Of a stretch of 64,000 nt of DNA, positions 1 to 8,276 are shown piece by piece; the first letter of the stretch is position 1; each line of letters begins with the position of its first letter. Position numbers and translations under genes: made by a program. Origin of the DNA: Burkholderia sp. (GTDB lineage: Bacteria; Pseudomonadota; Gammaproteobacteria; Burkholderiales; Burkholderiaceae); NCBI GenBank assembly GCA_031253835.1, contig JAIRVP010000003.1, forward strand, positions 1 through 64,000, in the 5' to 3' direction. Under the pieces are notes generated by a model, which searched no databases, was not told the origin of the DNA, and was given only the letters and a program-made list of their open reading frames with translations.

Positions 1-135
1 GTCGGCGCGACGCAGAAGCTGTCGGCCGTGCGCTGGGGTGTGGCTGGCAACATCGTGTGGGCGTGGGTGCTGACGCTGCCCGCGGCCGCGCTGTTCGCGG
101 CCGGCGGATGGTGGCTCGGCCACCAGATCTTCTGA
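1..135 (+). CDS. Pit-family inorganic phosphate transporter, C-terminal end (partial)
   Basis: Only the last 44 codons are inside the window; the frame is open from base 1 and stops with TGA at 133-135. The fragment reads VGATQKLSAVRWGVAGNIVW and continues into a hydrophobic stretch rich in Trp, Ala and Leu that would be the last transmembrane helix, ending GHQIF. The GxGATxxLxxVRW pattern followed by a terminal helix is typical of the end of Pit (low-affinity, proton-coupled phosphate) permeases. A good terminator follows immediately, so this gene ends its transcript. Family assignment rests on a short fragment and is moderately sure. Confidence 0.7.
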   Translation, partial: VGATQKLSAVRWGVAGNIVWAWVLTLPAAALFAAGGWWLGHQIF

Positions 136-160
136 TCGTCGACGCAGCCGGATCGATATG

Positions 161-200
161 AAATGCGCCGCAAGCCGACAGGCTGCGGCGCATTTTCTTT
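161..200 (+). terminator. Rho-independent terminator of the Pit transporter gene
   Basis: The arm AAATGCGCCGCAAGC at 161-175 pairs with GCTGCGGCGCATTT at 182-195 across a 6-base loop, followed by a T-rich tail to 201. It lies 25 bp after the Pit stop codon. The A-run before the left arm would also give a weaker tail for transcription coming from the other strand. Confidence 0.8.
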
Positions 201-287
201 TGGAGCGGGGATGATGCGACGGAGCGAACGGGCGGGGTGTCGGCCGATGTCGCTAACGATACTTGCCGTCGGGGGGCGGGCAACCGG

Positions 288-1382
288 TCAGTAACTTCCG
301 TTCGCAAATCGCGCGATCGGATCGTCTGTCGTGCCGGTGCGCGGGCTGACGGGGGCCGACTGTGTCGACGCACGCAATACCTGCACGGGGGCCGGCTCGA
401 TGCTGCGTGGAGCGGCCGACGCAGTGGCGGGTGGCGGTTCGGCATCGAACGCGGCAGCCTGGGCGGCCGTCAGCGCGGTCGTCGGAATCTGCGTGCCGGA
501 CTCCGCCGGGGCAGCAGGCGCTGCATTGGCCGTCATCGCGGCCATGCCGTCATTCACCGACGTCGCCTGTTGCTGGGCGGCCTGCATGCGCGGCGGCGGC
601 GGTTCGTACGGATCGGCGGCCGGGGCCGCCGGTGCAGCCGCGGCGGTCGTCACGACCGGCGTGGCCGCGATGACCGGAGCGGGCGCGGGCGCCTGCGTCA
701 CGCTCGGTTGCGACGAAGCATAGGCAGGCGGGCGCGGCGCAGCGGCAGTCACGACGACCGGGGCCGGCGCAGCCGCCGGCGGTTTGCGCGGCTCGTCGCG
801 CTTTGCCTCGTACGTCGGCGCATCGAACGGCGTCGGCGCCGAGCGCGGCGGCGCGACGCGGCGGATGCCGTCGAAACGCTTGGCCCAGTACGGGTTCGTC
901 AGGTAGTCGAGCCGCACGGTGCCGCCCGTCGACGGCGCGTTGACGAAGCGCAGCTTGCCGACATAGATGCCGACGTGCGAATGCGGCCGCCCGGTCGTAT
1001 TGAAGAAAATCAGGTCGCCCGGTGCGATCTCGTCGGGTTCGACCGACACGCCGCGGCCGCTCATGTCGGCGGTCGTACGAGGCAGGTTCACGTCGGCCGC
1101 GCGGCCGATCACGTAGCGCACGAGCCCGCTGCAGTCGAAGCCGCTCGTCGGCGTGTTGCCGCCCCAGCGATACGGGACACCGACGAGGCTCATCGCCTGG
1201 ATCGAGATTTCTTCCTGGCCGACGCTGTGATCGACGAATTTCGGGAAGTTGGCGGGAGCGGGGAACGCGCGCGGCGTCGTGATCTTCATGCCCGACGCGG
1301 GACGCGATGCCGACTGCGGCGGCACGCTGGAGCAGGCCGCAAGCAGGGAGACGACGGCAACGGGAACCCAGATTCGAAGCAT
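288..1382 (-). CDS. NlpC/P60 (C40) cell-wall hydrolase lipoprotein
   Basis: A predicted outer-membrane or periplasmic lipoprotein of 364 aa that cleaves peptidoglycan stem peptides. It has a signal peptide with a lipobox ending LAAC (Cys17), then an NlpC/P60 domain at about residues 55-165. The catalytic Cys84 lies in GFDCSGLVRY, His136 in HSHVGIYVG, and a polar third residue (Asn148) follows. After about residue 170 the protein is a long Pro/Ala/Thr-rich low-complexity tail, much longer than the usual small C40 enzymes, which may span the periplasm or cell wall. It stands alone between a terminator and phoH. Family sure; physiological role (for example cell separation) not determined. Confidence 0.88.
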   Translation of the reverse strand: MLRIWVPVAVVSLLAACSSVPPQSASRPASGMKITTPRAFPAPANFPKFVDHSVGQEEISIQAMSLVGVPYRWGGNTPTSGFDCSGLVRYVIGRAADVNLPRTTADMSGRGVSVEPDEIAPGDLIFFNTTGRPHSHVGIYVGKLRFVNAPSTGGTVRLDYLTNPYWAKRFDGIRRVAPPRSAPTPFDAPTYEAKRDEPRKPPAAAPAPVVVTAAAPRPPAYASSQPSVTQAPAPAPVIAATPVVTTAAAAPAAPAADPYEPPPPRMQAAQQQATSVNDGMAAMTANAAPAAPAESGTQIPTTALTAAQAAAFDAEPPPATASAAPRSIEPAPVQVLRASTQSAPVSPRTGTTDDPIARFANGSY

Positions 1383-1550
1383 GGCGAGGCGGGCGAGCGC
1401 GGCGCGCTCGCGAATCGTATGACAACAGACAGACCCGATGGTAGACGCTCCGACGGGGCTTAAGCAACCATTCTTGAGAATTTACTTGAAGTTTCGCGCG
1501 TAAACTGCGTTGTTGCGTGACGAAGCGTTACTTTTTTCTTCGACCCCAAA

Positions 1551-1580
1551 TAAAAACGGCGCTCCGTTCCGGGAGCGCCG
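1551..1580 (-). terminator. Rho-independent terminator downstream of phoH
   Basis: On the minus strand CGGCGCTCCC pairs with GGAGCGCCG across a short loop and is followed by TTTTTA. It lies 40 bp past the phoH stop codon and separates phoH from the NlpC/P60 gene. Confidence 0.8.
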
Positions 1581-1619
1581 CGAGGCGTCGACAGCCGGCC
1601 GACCGGCCGGCGTGCGGTG

Positions 1620-3422
1620 TTACAGGATGTCCGACGCGTAGTCGGCAAGCCGCGAACGTTCGCCGCGAGCGAGCGTCACGTGGCCGCTGTGGCCCCAGCC
1701 CTTGAAGCGGTCGACGACGTAGGTCAGGCCCGAGCTGCCTTCGGTCAGGTAAGGCGTGTCGATCTGCGCGATGTTGCCGAGGCACACGATCTTCGTGCCG
1801 GGGCCCGCGCGCGTGACGAGCGTCTTCATCTGCTTCGGCGTCAGGTTCTGCGCTTCGTCGATGATCAGGTACTTGTCGACGAACGTGCGGCCGCGCATGA
1901 AGTTCATGCTCTTCACCTTCAGGCGCGAACGGATCAGCTCCTGCGTGGCAGCACGGCCCCATTCGCCGGCAGCGTCGTCGGTCTTCTGCAGCACTTCGAG
2001 GTTGTCGTCGAATGCACCCATCCACGGCTGCATCTTCTCTTCCTCGGTACCGGGCAGGAAACCGATGTCCTCGCCGACGGGCACGGTCGCGCGCGTCACG
2101 ATGATCTCGTTGTAGCGCTTGTCGTCGAGCACCTGCGCGAGGCCGGCCGCGAGCGCGACGAGCGTCTTGCCGGTGCCGGCCTGGCCGAGCAGCGTGACGA
2201 AGTCGATCTCGGGGTTCATCAGCAGGTTCAGCGCGAAGTTCTGCTCGCGGTTGCGCGCGGTGATGCCCCACACGTTGTTCTTGTGGTGGCTGTAGTCGCG
2301 CAGCGTCTGCAGCAGCGCCGTCTTGCCGTTCAGTTCGCGGACGATCGCATGGAACGTCGGCTCGCCGTTCTGCGGCTCGAGATAGACGAACTCGTTGACG
2401 AGCATCGACGCGACGAGCGGGCCCGTCACGCGGTAGTACGTGGTGCCCGTCTTCGTGTCCTGCCAGCTCTCCATGCCCTTCGCATGCTTGGTCCAGAAAT
2501 CCTGCGGCAGTTCGCGCACGCCGGTGTAGAGGAGGTCTTTATCCTCGAGCACCTGGTCGTTGAAGTAGTCTTCCGCGGGCAGGCCGAGCGCATGCGCCTT
2601 GATCCGCATGTTGATGTCTTTCGACACCAGCACGACCTGGCGGTCGGGCCGGTCGCGCTGCAGTGCGCGCACGACACCGAGGATCTGGTTGTCGGCCTTG
2701 CCTTCGGGCAGACCCTCGACCGGCGCGATGTCGGCGAGCTTCGTCTGGAAGTACAGGCGGCCGAGCGCCTCGCGGCTGCCGAGGCGCGACAGCGGAATGC
2801 CGTCCGAGATCGGGCCGCCGTCGGCGACGAGCGCGTCGAGCGTGCGGCTGACCTGGCGTGCGTTGCGCGCGACCTCCGACATCCCCTTCTTGTGGTTGTC
2901 GAGTTCCTCGAGCGTCATCATCGGCAGATAGACGTCGTGTTCCTCGAAGCGGAAGAGGCTGCTCGGGTCGTGCATCAGCACGTTGGTGTCGAGCACGAAC
3001 AGTTTCTGCAGTTCGGCTTCGGCCGGCTTGCGGCTGCGCGACTTCGTCGCGGCACCGGCGTCGCGCGCGGGCGCGGCGGCCGGTTTGCCGGCGGCCGGCT
3101 TGTCGTTGCGTGCGACGACCGGCGCCGCGGGTTCGGCGGGGGCCGGCATCGGCTGCAACAGCGCGGCCGTCTGCTTGGTCTTGCGGCCGCGTGCGGGTGC
3201 GCTCGCGGCATCGGGCGCCGAAGACGCGACGGCACGCAGCGGTGCGGCCGTGTTCGCGGCTTCGATCATCGGTTGGGCCACGCTGGCCGGACCATAGTCA
3301 CCGGCTGTGGATGCGTCCCCTTCGGCGGATTTCTTCGCGGCTTTCGCGGGCCGCGCTTTCGCCTTGTATTCGTCGGGCGGCAGCAGGCTGCCGAGCTTGC
3401 TGGGGGGGGTAGGCAAAGGCAT
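1620..3422 (-). CDS. PhoH family ATPase with N-terminal PIN domain
   Basis: A 600-aa protein of the PIN-PhoH (PhoH2/YlaK-like) type: a PIN ribonuclease domain fused to a PhoH P-loop ATPase, associated in characterised homologues with RNA unwinding and cleavage. The first ~145 residues are Ala/Pro/Lys-rich linker. The PIN domain starts at LFVLDTNVLMHDPSS with acidic residues for metal binding. The PhoH domain carries the Walker A motif GQAGTGKT and a Walker B/DEAQN motif (LIIDEAQNLTPKQM). The start at 3422 (MPLPTPPSK) was chosen over an upstream ATG at 3515 because a GAGGGA ribosome-binding site precedes it. Eight consecutive C residues lie at codons 5-7. Whether it acts in phosphate starvation is not shown by the sequence. 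Confidence 0.88.
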   Translation of the reverse strand: MPLPTPPSKLGSLLPPDEYKAKARPAKAAKKSAEGDASTAGDYGPASVAQPMIEAANTAAPLRAVASSAPDAASAPARGRKTKQTAALLQPMPAPAEPAAPVVARNDKPAAGKPAAAPARDAGAATKSRSRKPAEAELQKLFVLDTNVLMHDPSSLFRFEEHDVYLPMMTLEELDNHKKGMSEVARNARQVSRTLDALVADGGPISDGIPLSRLGSREALGRLYFQTKLADIAPVEGLPEGKADNQILGVVRALQRDRPDRQVVLVSKDINMRIKAHALGLPAEDYFNDQVLEDKDLLYTGVRELPQDFWTKHAKGMESWQDTKTGTTYYRVTGPLVASMLVNEFVYLEPQNGEPTFHAIVRELNGKTALLQTLRDYSHHKNNVWGITARNREQNFALNLLMNPEIDFVTLLGQAGTGKTLVALAAGLAQVLDDKRYNEIIVTRATVPVGEDIGFLPGTEEEKMQPWMGAFDDNLEVLQKTDDAAGEWGRAATQELIRSRLKVKSMNFMRGRTFVDKYLIIDEAQNLTPKQMKTLVTRAGPGTKIVCLGNIAQIDTPYLTEGSSGLTYVVDRFKGWGHSGHVTLARGERSRLADYASDIL

Positions 3423-3603
3423 GGTGTCCCTCGGGAGGAATCGTGTCGCATGGCGTGCGCCGCTGATCGCATCCTGCGTGACGTAGACGCATGCAGTTTG
3501 CGCGCGGTGGCGCACAGGAATTTCGTCTAGCCGGTTCGCCTAAGTGTCGATCAGCTCCTCGATGCGGTTAGGGCCGGACCGGGAGGGCCGGCGCGCAATC
3601 CAT

Positions 3604-3641
3604 AAAAAAAGCCGCTGCCCCGTCGACAGGGGCATGCGGCT
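3604..3641 (-). terminator. Rho-independent terminator downstream of bcp
   Basis: On the minus strand GAGCCGCATGCCCCTG pairs imperfectly with CGGGGCAGCGGC and is followed by seven T residues (plus-strand A-run at 3604-3610). It lies about 115 bp past the bcp stop, before the phoH leader. The rest of the 3423-3756 gap shows only the phoH ribosome-binding site; no further gene is visible. Confidence 0.75.
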
Positions 3642-3756
3642 CGGCTGATACCGTCGTGATGCGCGTCAGGTGCCGGGAAGCATCGCATCGAGCACCGGCG
3701 CAGCTACGAGAAATATGGGGCGAACTGGCATTCATTGCGGCCCAATATAACGCGCC

Positions 3757-4218
3757 TCAAAGCGCTTGTACAGCCTTTAGCACGTCGTCCACGTGACCCG
3801 GCACCTTGATGCCGCGCCATGCCTGACGGAGCACGCCGTCGGCGTCGATCAGGAACGTCGAGCGCTCGATTCCGCGCACTTCCTTGCCATACATTTTCTT
3901 CATCTTGATGACATCGAACAGCGCGCACAGCGCTTCGTCGGCATCGGAAATCAGCGGGAACGGCAGTTCGAGCTTTGCCTTGAAATTGTCATGCGAGCGC
4001 AGGCTGTCGCGCGACACGCCGATGACTTCCGCACCGGCTTTCTTGAACTTCGGATAGAGATCGCGGAACTGCAGCCCTTCGGTCGTGCAGCCCGGCGTGT
4101 TGTCCTTCGGATAGAAGTACAGCACGAGCTTCTTGCCTTTCAGGTCGGACAGCGAAATGTCGCCGCCCGTGGCCGGTGCGGTGAAATCGGGAACTTGACG
4201 GTCAACTTCGACAGACAC
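3757..4218 (-). CDS. bcp: Bcp-type peroxiredoxin (thiol peroxidase), 1-Cys form
   Basis: A 153-aa cytoplasmic peroxidase of the Bcp/PrxQ family that reduces hydrogen peroxide and organic peroxides. The peroxidatic cysteine is Cys44 in NTPGCTTEG, within the expected PxxxTPGCT motif. The resolving cysteine found five residues later in E. coli Bcp is replaced by Leu49, so the protein should work as a 1-Cys enzyme or use an external thiol or Cys97-region cysteine (ALCALF). The start is GTG at 4218, preceded by AGGAG. It lies 108 bp downstream of arnD on the same strand with a GC hairpin between, so co-transcription with the arn operon is possible but not clear. Confidence 0.93.
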   Translation of the reverse strand: MSVEVDRQVPDFTAPATGGDISLSDLKGKKLVLYFYPKDNTPGCTTEGLQFRDLYPKFKKAGAEVIGVSRDSLRSHDNFKAKLELPFPLISDADEALCALFDVIKMKKMYGKEVRGIERSTFLIDADGVLRQAWRGIKVPGHVDDVLKAVQAL

Positions 4219-4243
4219 GTGTTTCTCCTGTTGTTATGGAAAG

Positions 4244-4261
4244 GCGCCGCTGCGGCGGCGC
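4244..4261 (-). terminator. GC-rich hairpin between arnD and bcp
   Basis: GCGCCGC and GCGGCGC form a perfect 7-bp stem with a 4-base loop. On the minus strand it is followed only by CTTTCC, so it may attenuate rather than end the arn transcript. Confidence 0.35.
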
Positions 4262-4326
4262 GGTGCGGCAGGGCGTCGCGGCAGCGCGCGACAAGCGCGC
4301 TGCGGGCGACGCCGGCTCGCGCGAAC

Positions 4327-5223
4327 TCAGTCGGGCTGGACGATCAGTTCGCCGGAGCGGCCGGGGATTTCGCCCCACGTGACAGGGTACGATGGCAGCG
4401 AGTCGCGGTCCAGCGTCGCGTGGTAGTCGCCCATCGTCGCAAACGTGTGGCCTTGCGCGCGCCAGCCGGCGAGCAGCTGCTCGAACACGGGCGCGAGCTT
4501 CTGGCCTTCCAGTTCCGCATGCAGCGTGAACACCTGGTCGTGCGGATTGGTTTCGGTGAACTTGAGGATGTGCGCGGCGACGTTGTGCGTGTCGACGCCG
4601 TCGATGCCGAGCACTTCGTCGAGCGTCGGCAGCGTGGTCGGCATCTGCACGTGCGACAGCGTGCGGCCGCCGACGACGGGCAGGTACGGCGAGTGGCCGC
4701 GCCCGTCGGATGCGTAGCGCATCCCCCATGCGTCGATCTGCTCGAACGCGGAATCGTTCATCTGCCAGCCGGCCGCGCCGTGCGTGACGGGCGGCGCGCC
4801 GAAGATCTCGATGAAGCGCGCGTGGCTCTTCTGCATTTCACGCGCGGTCCAGTCGCGATCGCGCGCGCGGACGTTGTCCTGCCAGTACACGTGATCCCAC
4901 GTGTGGATCCCGCATTCGAAACCGGCCTCGTGGATCGCGCGCATGTCGGCGATCGCACGGCGGCCGATGTCGGGGCCCGGCAGCAGCACGCCGTACATCA
5001 GCTGCTTCACGCCGTAGTGTTCGACCACCGACGTGCGCGACACCTTCTGGAGGAAGCCCGGGCGGAACACGCGCCGCAGCGCCCAGCCCGTGTGATCGGG
5101 CCCGAGGCTGAAGAGGAAGGTCGCGCGCGCACTGAAGCGGTCGAAGATGCGCGCGAGGTTCGGCACGCCTTCGCGCGTGCCGCGCAGCGTGTCGACGTCG
5201 ATCTTGAGGACGATACGAGCCAA
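4327..5223 (-). CDS. arnD: ArnD: undecaprenyl-phosphate-L-Ara4FN deformylase
   Basis: Removes the formyl group from undecaprenyl-phosphate-4-formamido-L-arabinose at the inner membrane, the step that commits L-Ara4N to lipid A. It is a 298-aa NodB/polysaccharide deacetylase-type protein. The N-terminal KIDVDTLRGT carries the metal-binding Asp and the motif CGIHTWDHVYW carries the histidines expected of this family. It is the last arn gene, 13 bp after the dehydrogenase gene. The start codon is TTG at 5223 (protein starts MARIVLK), the only start that keeps the conserved beta strand. No transmembrane segment is evident. Confidence 0.93.
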   Translation of the reverse strand: MARIVLKIDVDTLRGTREGVPNLARIFDRFSARATFLFSLGPDHTGWALRRVFRPGFLQKVSRTSVVEHYGVKQLMYGVLLPGPDIGRRAIADMRAIHEAGFECGIHTWDHVYWQDNVRARDRDWTAREMQKSHARFIEIFGAPPVTHGAAGWQMNDSAFEQIDAWGMRYASDGRGHSPYLPVVGGRTLSHVQMPTTLPTLDEVLGIDGVDTHNVAAHILKFTETNPHDQVFTLHAELEGQKLAPVFEQLLAGWRAQGHTFATMGDYHATLDRDSLPSYPVTWGEIPGRSGELIVQPD

Positions 5224-5236
5224 GCGAACGTCCCGG

Positions 5237-6292
5237 TCAGCCTTGCTGTTCGACGAGCGCGCGCGCGTCGGCGACGTGGCCGCGATACGCTTCGAAGATG
5301 TTGCGCAGCGCGTCGTCGAACGTCGCCTGCGGCGCCCAGCCGAGCTCCTGCATCGTGTTGTCGATCTTCGGCACGCGGTTCTGCACGTCCTGGTAGCCGT
5401 TGCCGTAGTAGGCGCCGGACGTCGTTTCGACGAGCTTCACCTGCTTGGCCGAATCGGCGTACTCGGGGTATTCCGCGGCCAGTTCGAGCATCTTGTGCGC
5501 GAGTTCGCGAACCGAGAAGTTGTTCTTCGGATTCCCGATGTTGTAGATCTTGCCCGACGCGACGCCGTCCTTGTTCTCGATGATCTTCATCAGCGCGCTG
5601 ATGCCGTCGCCGATGTCGGTGAACGCGCGCTTCTGCGAGCCGCCGTCGACGAGGCTGATGTTCTCGCCGCGCACGATGTGGCCGAGGAACTGCGTGACCA
5701 CGCGCGAGCTGCCTTCCTTCGGCGTGTAGATCGAGTCGAGGCCCGGGCCGATCCAGTTGAACGGGCGGAACAGCGTGAAGTTCAGGCCTTCCATCCCGTA
5801 ACCCCAGATCACGCGGTCCATCAGCTGCTTCGAGCACGCGTAGATCCAGCGCGGCTTGTTGATCGGGCCGTAGGTGAGCGCCGACGCATCCGGGTCGAAC
5901 TGCTCGTCCGAGCACATGCCGTAGACCTCGGAGGTCGACGGGAACACGAGGTGCTTGCCGTACTTGACGGCCGAACGCACGATCGGCAGGTTCGCCTCGA
6001 AGTCGAGTTCGAACACGCGCAGCGGCTGCTGGACGTAGGTGGCCGGCGTCGCGATCGCGACGAGCGGCAGGATCACGTCGCACTTCTTCACGTGATACTC
6101 GACCCACTCCTTGTTGATCGTGATGTCGCCTTCGAAGAAATGCATCCGCTCGTGGTTGACGAGGTCGCCGAGCCGATCGGTCTGCATGTCCATGCCGAAC
6201 ACTTCCCAATCGGTGGTTTCAAGAATGCGCTTCGACAGGTGATGGCCGATGAAGCCGTTCACACCCAGGATCAGGACTTTTTTTGCTTTCAT
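5237..6292 (-). CDS. arnA: ArnA dehydrogenase/decarboxylase: UDP-glucuronate 4-keto decarboxylase
   Basis: Oxidatively decarboxylates UDP-glucuronic acid to the UDP-4-keto-pentose in L-Ara4N synthesis. The 351-aa protein matches the C-terminal half of E. coli ArnA: the NAD-binding GVNGFIGHHLSKRIL near the N-terminus, FPSTSEVYGMC, and the catalytic YxxxK in IYACSKQLMD. In enterobacteria this domain is fused to the formyltransferase; here it is a separate gene whose ATG (6292) overlaps the TGA of the formyltransferase gene (ATGA), so the two are translationally coupled. The start at MKAKKVLIL was preferred to an upstream ATG at 6370, which lies inside the neighbour. Confidence 0.93.
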   Translation of the reverse strand: MKAKKVLILGVNGFIGHHLSKRILETTDWEVFGMDMQTDRLGDLVNHERMHFFEGDITINKEWVEYHVKKCDVILPLVAIATPATYVQQPLRVFELDFEANLPIVRSAVKYGKHLVFPSTSEVYGMCSDEQFDPDASALTYGPINKPRWIYACSKQLMDRVIWGYGMEGLNFTLFRPFNWIGPGLDSIYTPKEGSSRVVTQFLGHIVRGENISLVDGGSQKRAFTDIGDGISALMKIIENKDGVASGKIYNIGNPKNNFSVRELAHKMLELAAEYPEYADSAKQVKLVETTSGAYYGNGYQDVQNRVPKIDNTMQELGWAPQATFDDALRNIFEAYRGHVADARALVEQQG

Positions 6293-7236
6293 GAATGACG
6301 GGAAGAATGAATGAACTGCGCGAATTCCGCGGGCGTCACGACGGTTTCGCTGCCGTCGCGCTGCTGCCACAGCTCGAGAATGGATAGGGCGCGGCTGTCG
6401 CCGCAGACGCCGAATAGCGCATTATCGCTTACGTGCAGGCCGGGCGGCAAATCTGCCGCGGCGGCCGCTGCCGCGCTGCCGGGCGCCGCGAGGCGCGCGC
6501 GCGCAATCACGAAACGCGTGCCGTCGACGTCCGTGAACGCGCCCGGATACGGGGGCGCGACCGCGCGCACCAGGTTGTAGACCTGCGCGGCCGGTTTCGA
6601 CCAGTCGACGCGGCCGTCTTCGGGCTTGCGCCCGCCGTAGTAGCTGCCGGTCGACAGATCGTTCGGCAGGTGCGCGGCCTCGCCCGCGAGCAGCGCGGGC
6701 AGCACGCGCCAGAGCGTCTGCTCGGCGGCCACCGTGACCTTGTCGAACACCTGCGTGGCCGTGTCGTCCGGCAGGATCGGCACCGCGGTCTGGCCGATGA
6801 TCGCGCCCGCGTCGGGCTTCGCGGCCATCTCGTGCAGCGTCGCGCCGGTCTCGGTCTCGCCGTTCAGCACGGCCCAGTTGGTCGGTACCCGACCCCGGTA
6901 TTTCGGCAGCAGCGAACCGTGCATGTTGTACGCGCCGCGCGGCGCGATCGCGAGCAGGTCCACCGGCAGCATGTGACGGTAGTAGAACGAGAAGATGAAT
7001 TCGGGCTGCGCGTCGGCCACCGCGCGGCGCAGCGCCGGATCGGCGGGATCGGCGGGCGTGACGACCGGAATGCCGTGCTCGGCCGCGACGGACGCGACGC
7101 TGCCGAACCAGATGTTCTCGTTCGGGTTGTCCTCGTGCGTGACGACGAGTGCGACGTCGACGCCGCGCGCGAGCAGCACCTGCAGGCAGCGCACACCGAC
7201 GTTGTGATACGCGAAGACGACCGCGCGCGGCTTCAT
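6289..7236 (-). CDS. ArnA formyltransferase: UDP-L-Ara4N N-formyltransferase
   Basis: Formylates UDP-L-Ara4N using 10-formyl-tetrahydrofolate so that ArnC can transfer it. The 315-aa protein corresponds to the N-terminal half of E. coli ArnA. Catalytic residues are visible: Asn and His in YNMHGSLLPKYRGR and Asp in AKPDAGAIIGQ. A C-terminal FMT-like subdomain follows. Its ATG (7236) overlaps the arnC stop by ATGA and its own stop overlaps the next start, which makes a tightly coupled arnC - formyltransferase - dehydrogenase unit. Confidence 0.92.
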   Translation of the reverse strand: MKPRAVVFAYHNVGVRCLQVLLARGVDVALVVTHEDNPNENIWFGSVASVAAEHGIPVVTPADPADPALRRAVADAQPEFIFSFYYRHMLPVDLLAIAPRGAYNMHGSLLPKYRGRVPTNWAVLNGETETGATLHEMAAKPDAGAIIGQTAVPILPDDTATQVFDKVTVAAEQTLWRVLPALLAGEAAHLPNDLSTGSYYGGRKPEDGRVDWSKPAAQVYNLVRAVAPPYPGAFTDVDGTRFVIARARLAAPGSAAAAAAADLPPGLHVSDNALFGVCGDSRALSILELWQQRDGSETVVTPAEFAQFIHSSRHS

Positions 7237-8270
7237 TGCCCGGCTCCCGTGCGGTTCGTGCCGGCCGGCACCGGCGGCACGCCGTCGTGCTGCTCGAGCA
7301 CGGCCTGGATCAGGTAGCGCGGCCGTGCGCGCACCTGCTGGTAGATGCGGCCGACGTACTCGCCGAGCAGGCCGAGCGCGAAGATGATCACGCCGAGCAG
7401 GAAGAACGTGATCGCGAACAGCGTGAACACGCCTTGCACTTCCGCGCCGACGATGAAGCGGCGCACCAGCAGCAGCACGAACAGCGCGGCGGAGCCGAGC
7501 GACAGGATCACGCCGATGAACGACAGCCACTGCAGCGGCACGACCGAGAAGCCGGTCACGAGGTCGAAGTTCAGCCGGATCAGGCTGTATAGCGAATACT
7601 TCGATTCGCCTGCGAAGCGTTCCTCGTGCGCGACCTCGATTTCGGTCGGCTTCTGCGCGAACGTATACGCGAGCGCGGGGATGAACGTGTTGACTTCGCC
7701 GCACACGTTGATCGTGTCGATGATGCGACGGCTGTACGCGCGCAGCATGCAGCCCTGGTCGGTCATCTTGATGCGCGTGATGCGCTCGCGCAGCCGGTTC
7801 ATCATCTGCGACGCCTTGCGCCGCCACAGGCTGTCCTGGCGCTGCTTGCGGATCGAGCCGACGTAGTCGTAGCCCTCGCGCATCTTCGCGATCAGCTTGC
7901 CGATTTCCTCGGGCGGGTTCTGCAGGTCGGCGTCGAGCGTGATGACGATCTCGCCGCGCGACTGCGCGAAGCCCGCGAGGATGGCCATGTGCTGGCCGTA
8001 GTTGCCGTTGAGCAGCACGATGCGCGTCGTGTCGGGCCGTACGTGGAACTGATCGGCGAGCATCGCGGCCGAGCGGTCGCGGCTGCCGTCGTTGATCAGG
8101 ATCACTTCGTATGACGTGTCGAGTGCGTCGAGCGCCGGATACAGCCGCGCGAACAGCGCGGCGAGGCCATCTTCCTCGTTGTACACGGGGATGATGACCG
8201 ATACTTCGGGCCGGCCGGCGTCCAGGTGCCCGGCGACCGGATGCCCGGCGCGTGCTTCAAGGTGACTCAT
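7233..8270 (-). CDS. arnC: ArnC: undecaprenyl-phosphate 4-deoxy-4-formamido-L-arabinose transferase
   Basis: A 345-aa family 2 glycosyltransferase that moves L-Ara4FN from UDP to undecaprenyl phosphate on the cytoplasmic face of the inner membrane. The N-terminal catalytic domain has VSVIIPVYNEEDGL, the DxD-like metal site in ITLDADLQNPP and a basic RKQRQD segment. Two C-terminal transmembrane helices (WLSFIGVILSLGSAALFVLL and the following FTLFAITFFLLGVIIFALGL region) anchor it. It starts 6 bp after arnB and overlaps the formyltransferase gene. Confidence 0.93.
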   Translation of the reverse strand: MSHLEARAGHPVAGHLDAGRPEVSVIIPVYNEEDGLAALFARLYPALDALDTSYEVILINDGSRDRSAAMLADQFHVRPDTTRIVLLNGNYGQHMAILAGFAQSRGEIVITLDADLQNPPEEIGKLIAKMREGYDYVGSIRKQRQDSLWRRKASQMMNRLRERITRIKMTDQGCMLRAYSRRIIDTINVCGEVNTFIPALAYTFAQKPTEIEVAHEERFAGESKYSLYSLIRLNFDLVTGFSVVPLQWLSFIGVILSLGSAALFVLLLVRRFIVGAEVQGVFTLFAITFFLLGVIIFALGLLGEYVGRIYQQVRARPRYLIQAVLEQHDGVPPVPAGTNRTGAGQ

Positions 8271-8276
8271 GTACGC

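Noticed and set aside
1617-3530. A 637-aa open frame antisense to phoH
   Set aside because: Arg/Val/Leu-rich composition and no family signature; the minus strand carries an unmistakable PhoH/PIN protein.
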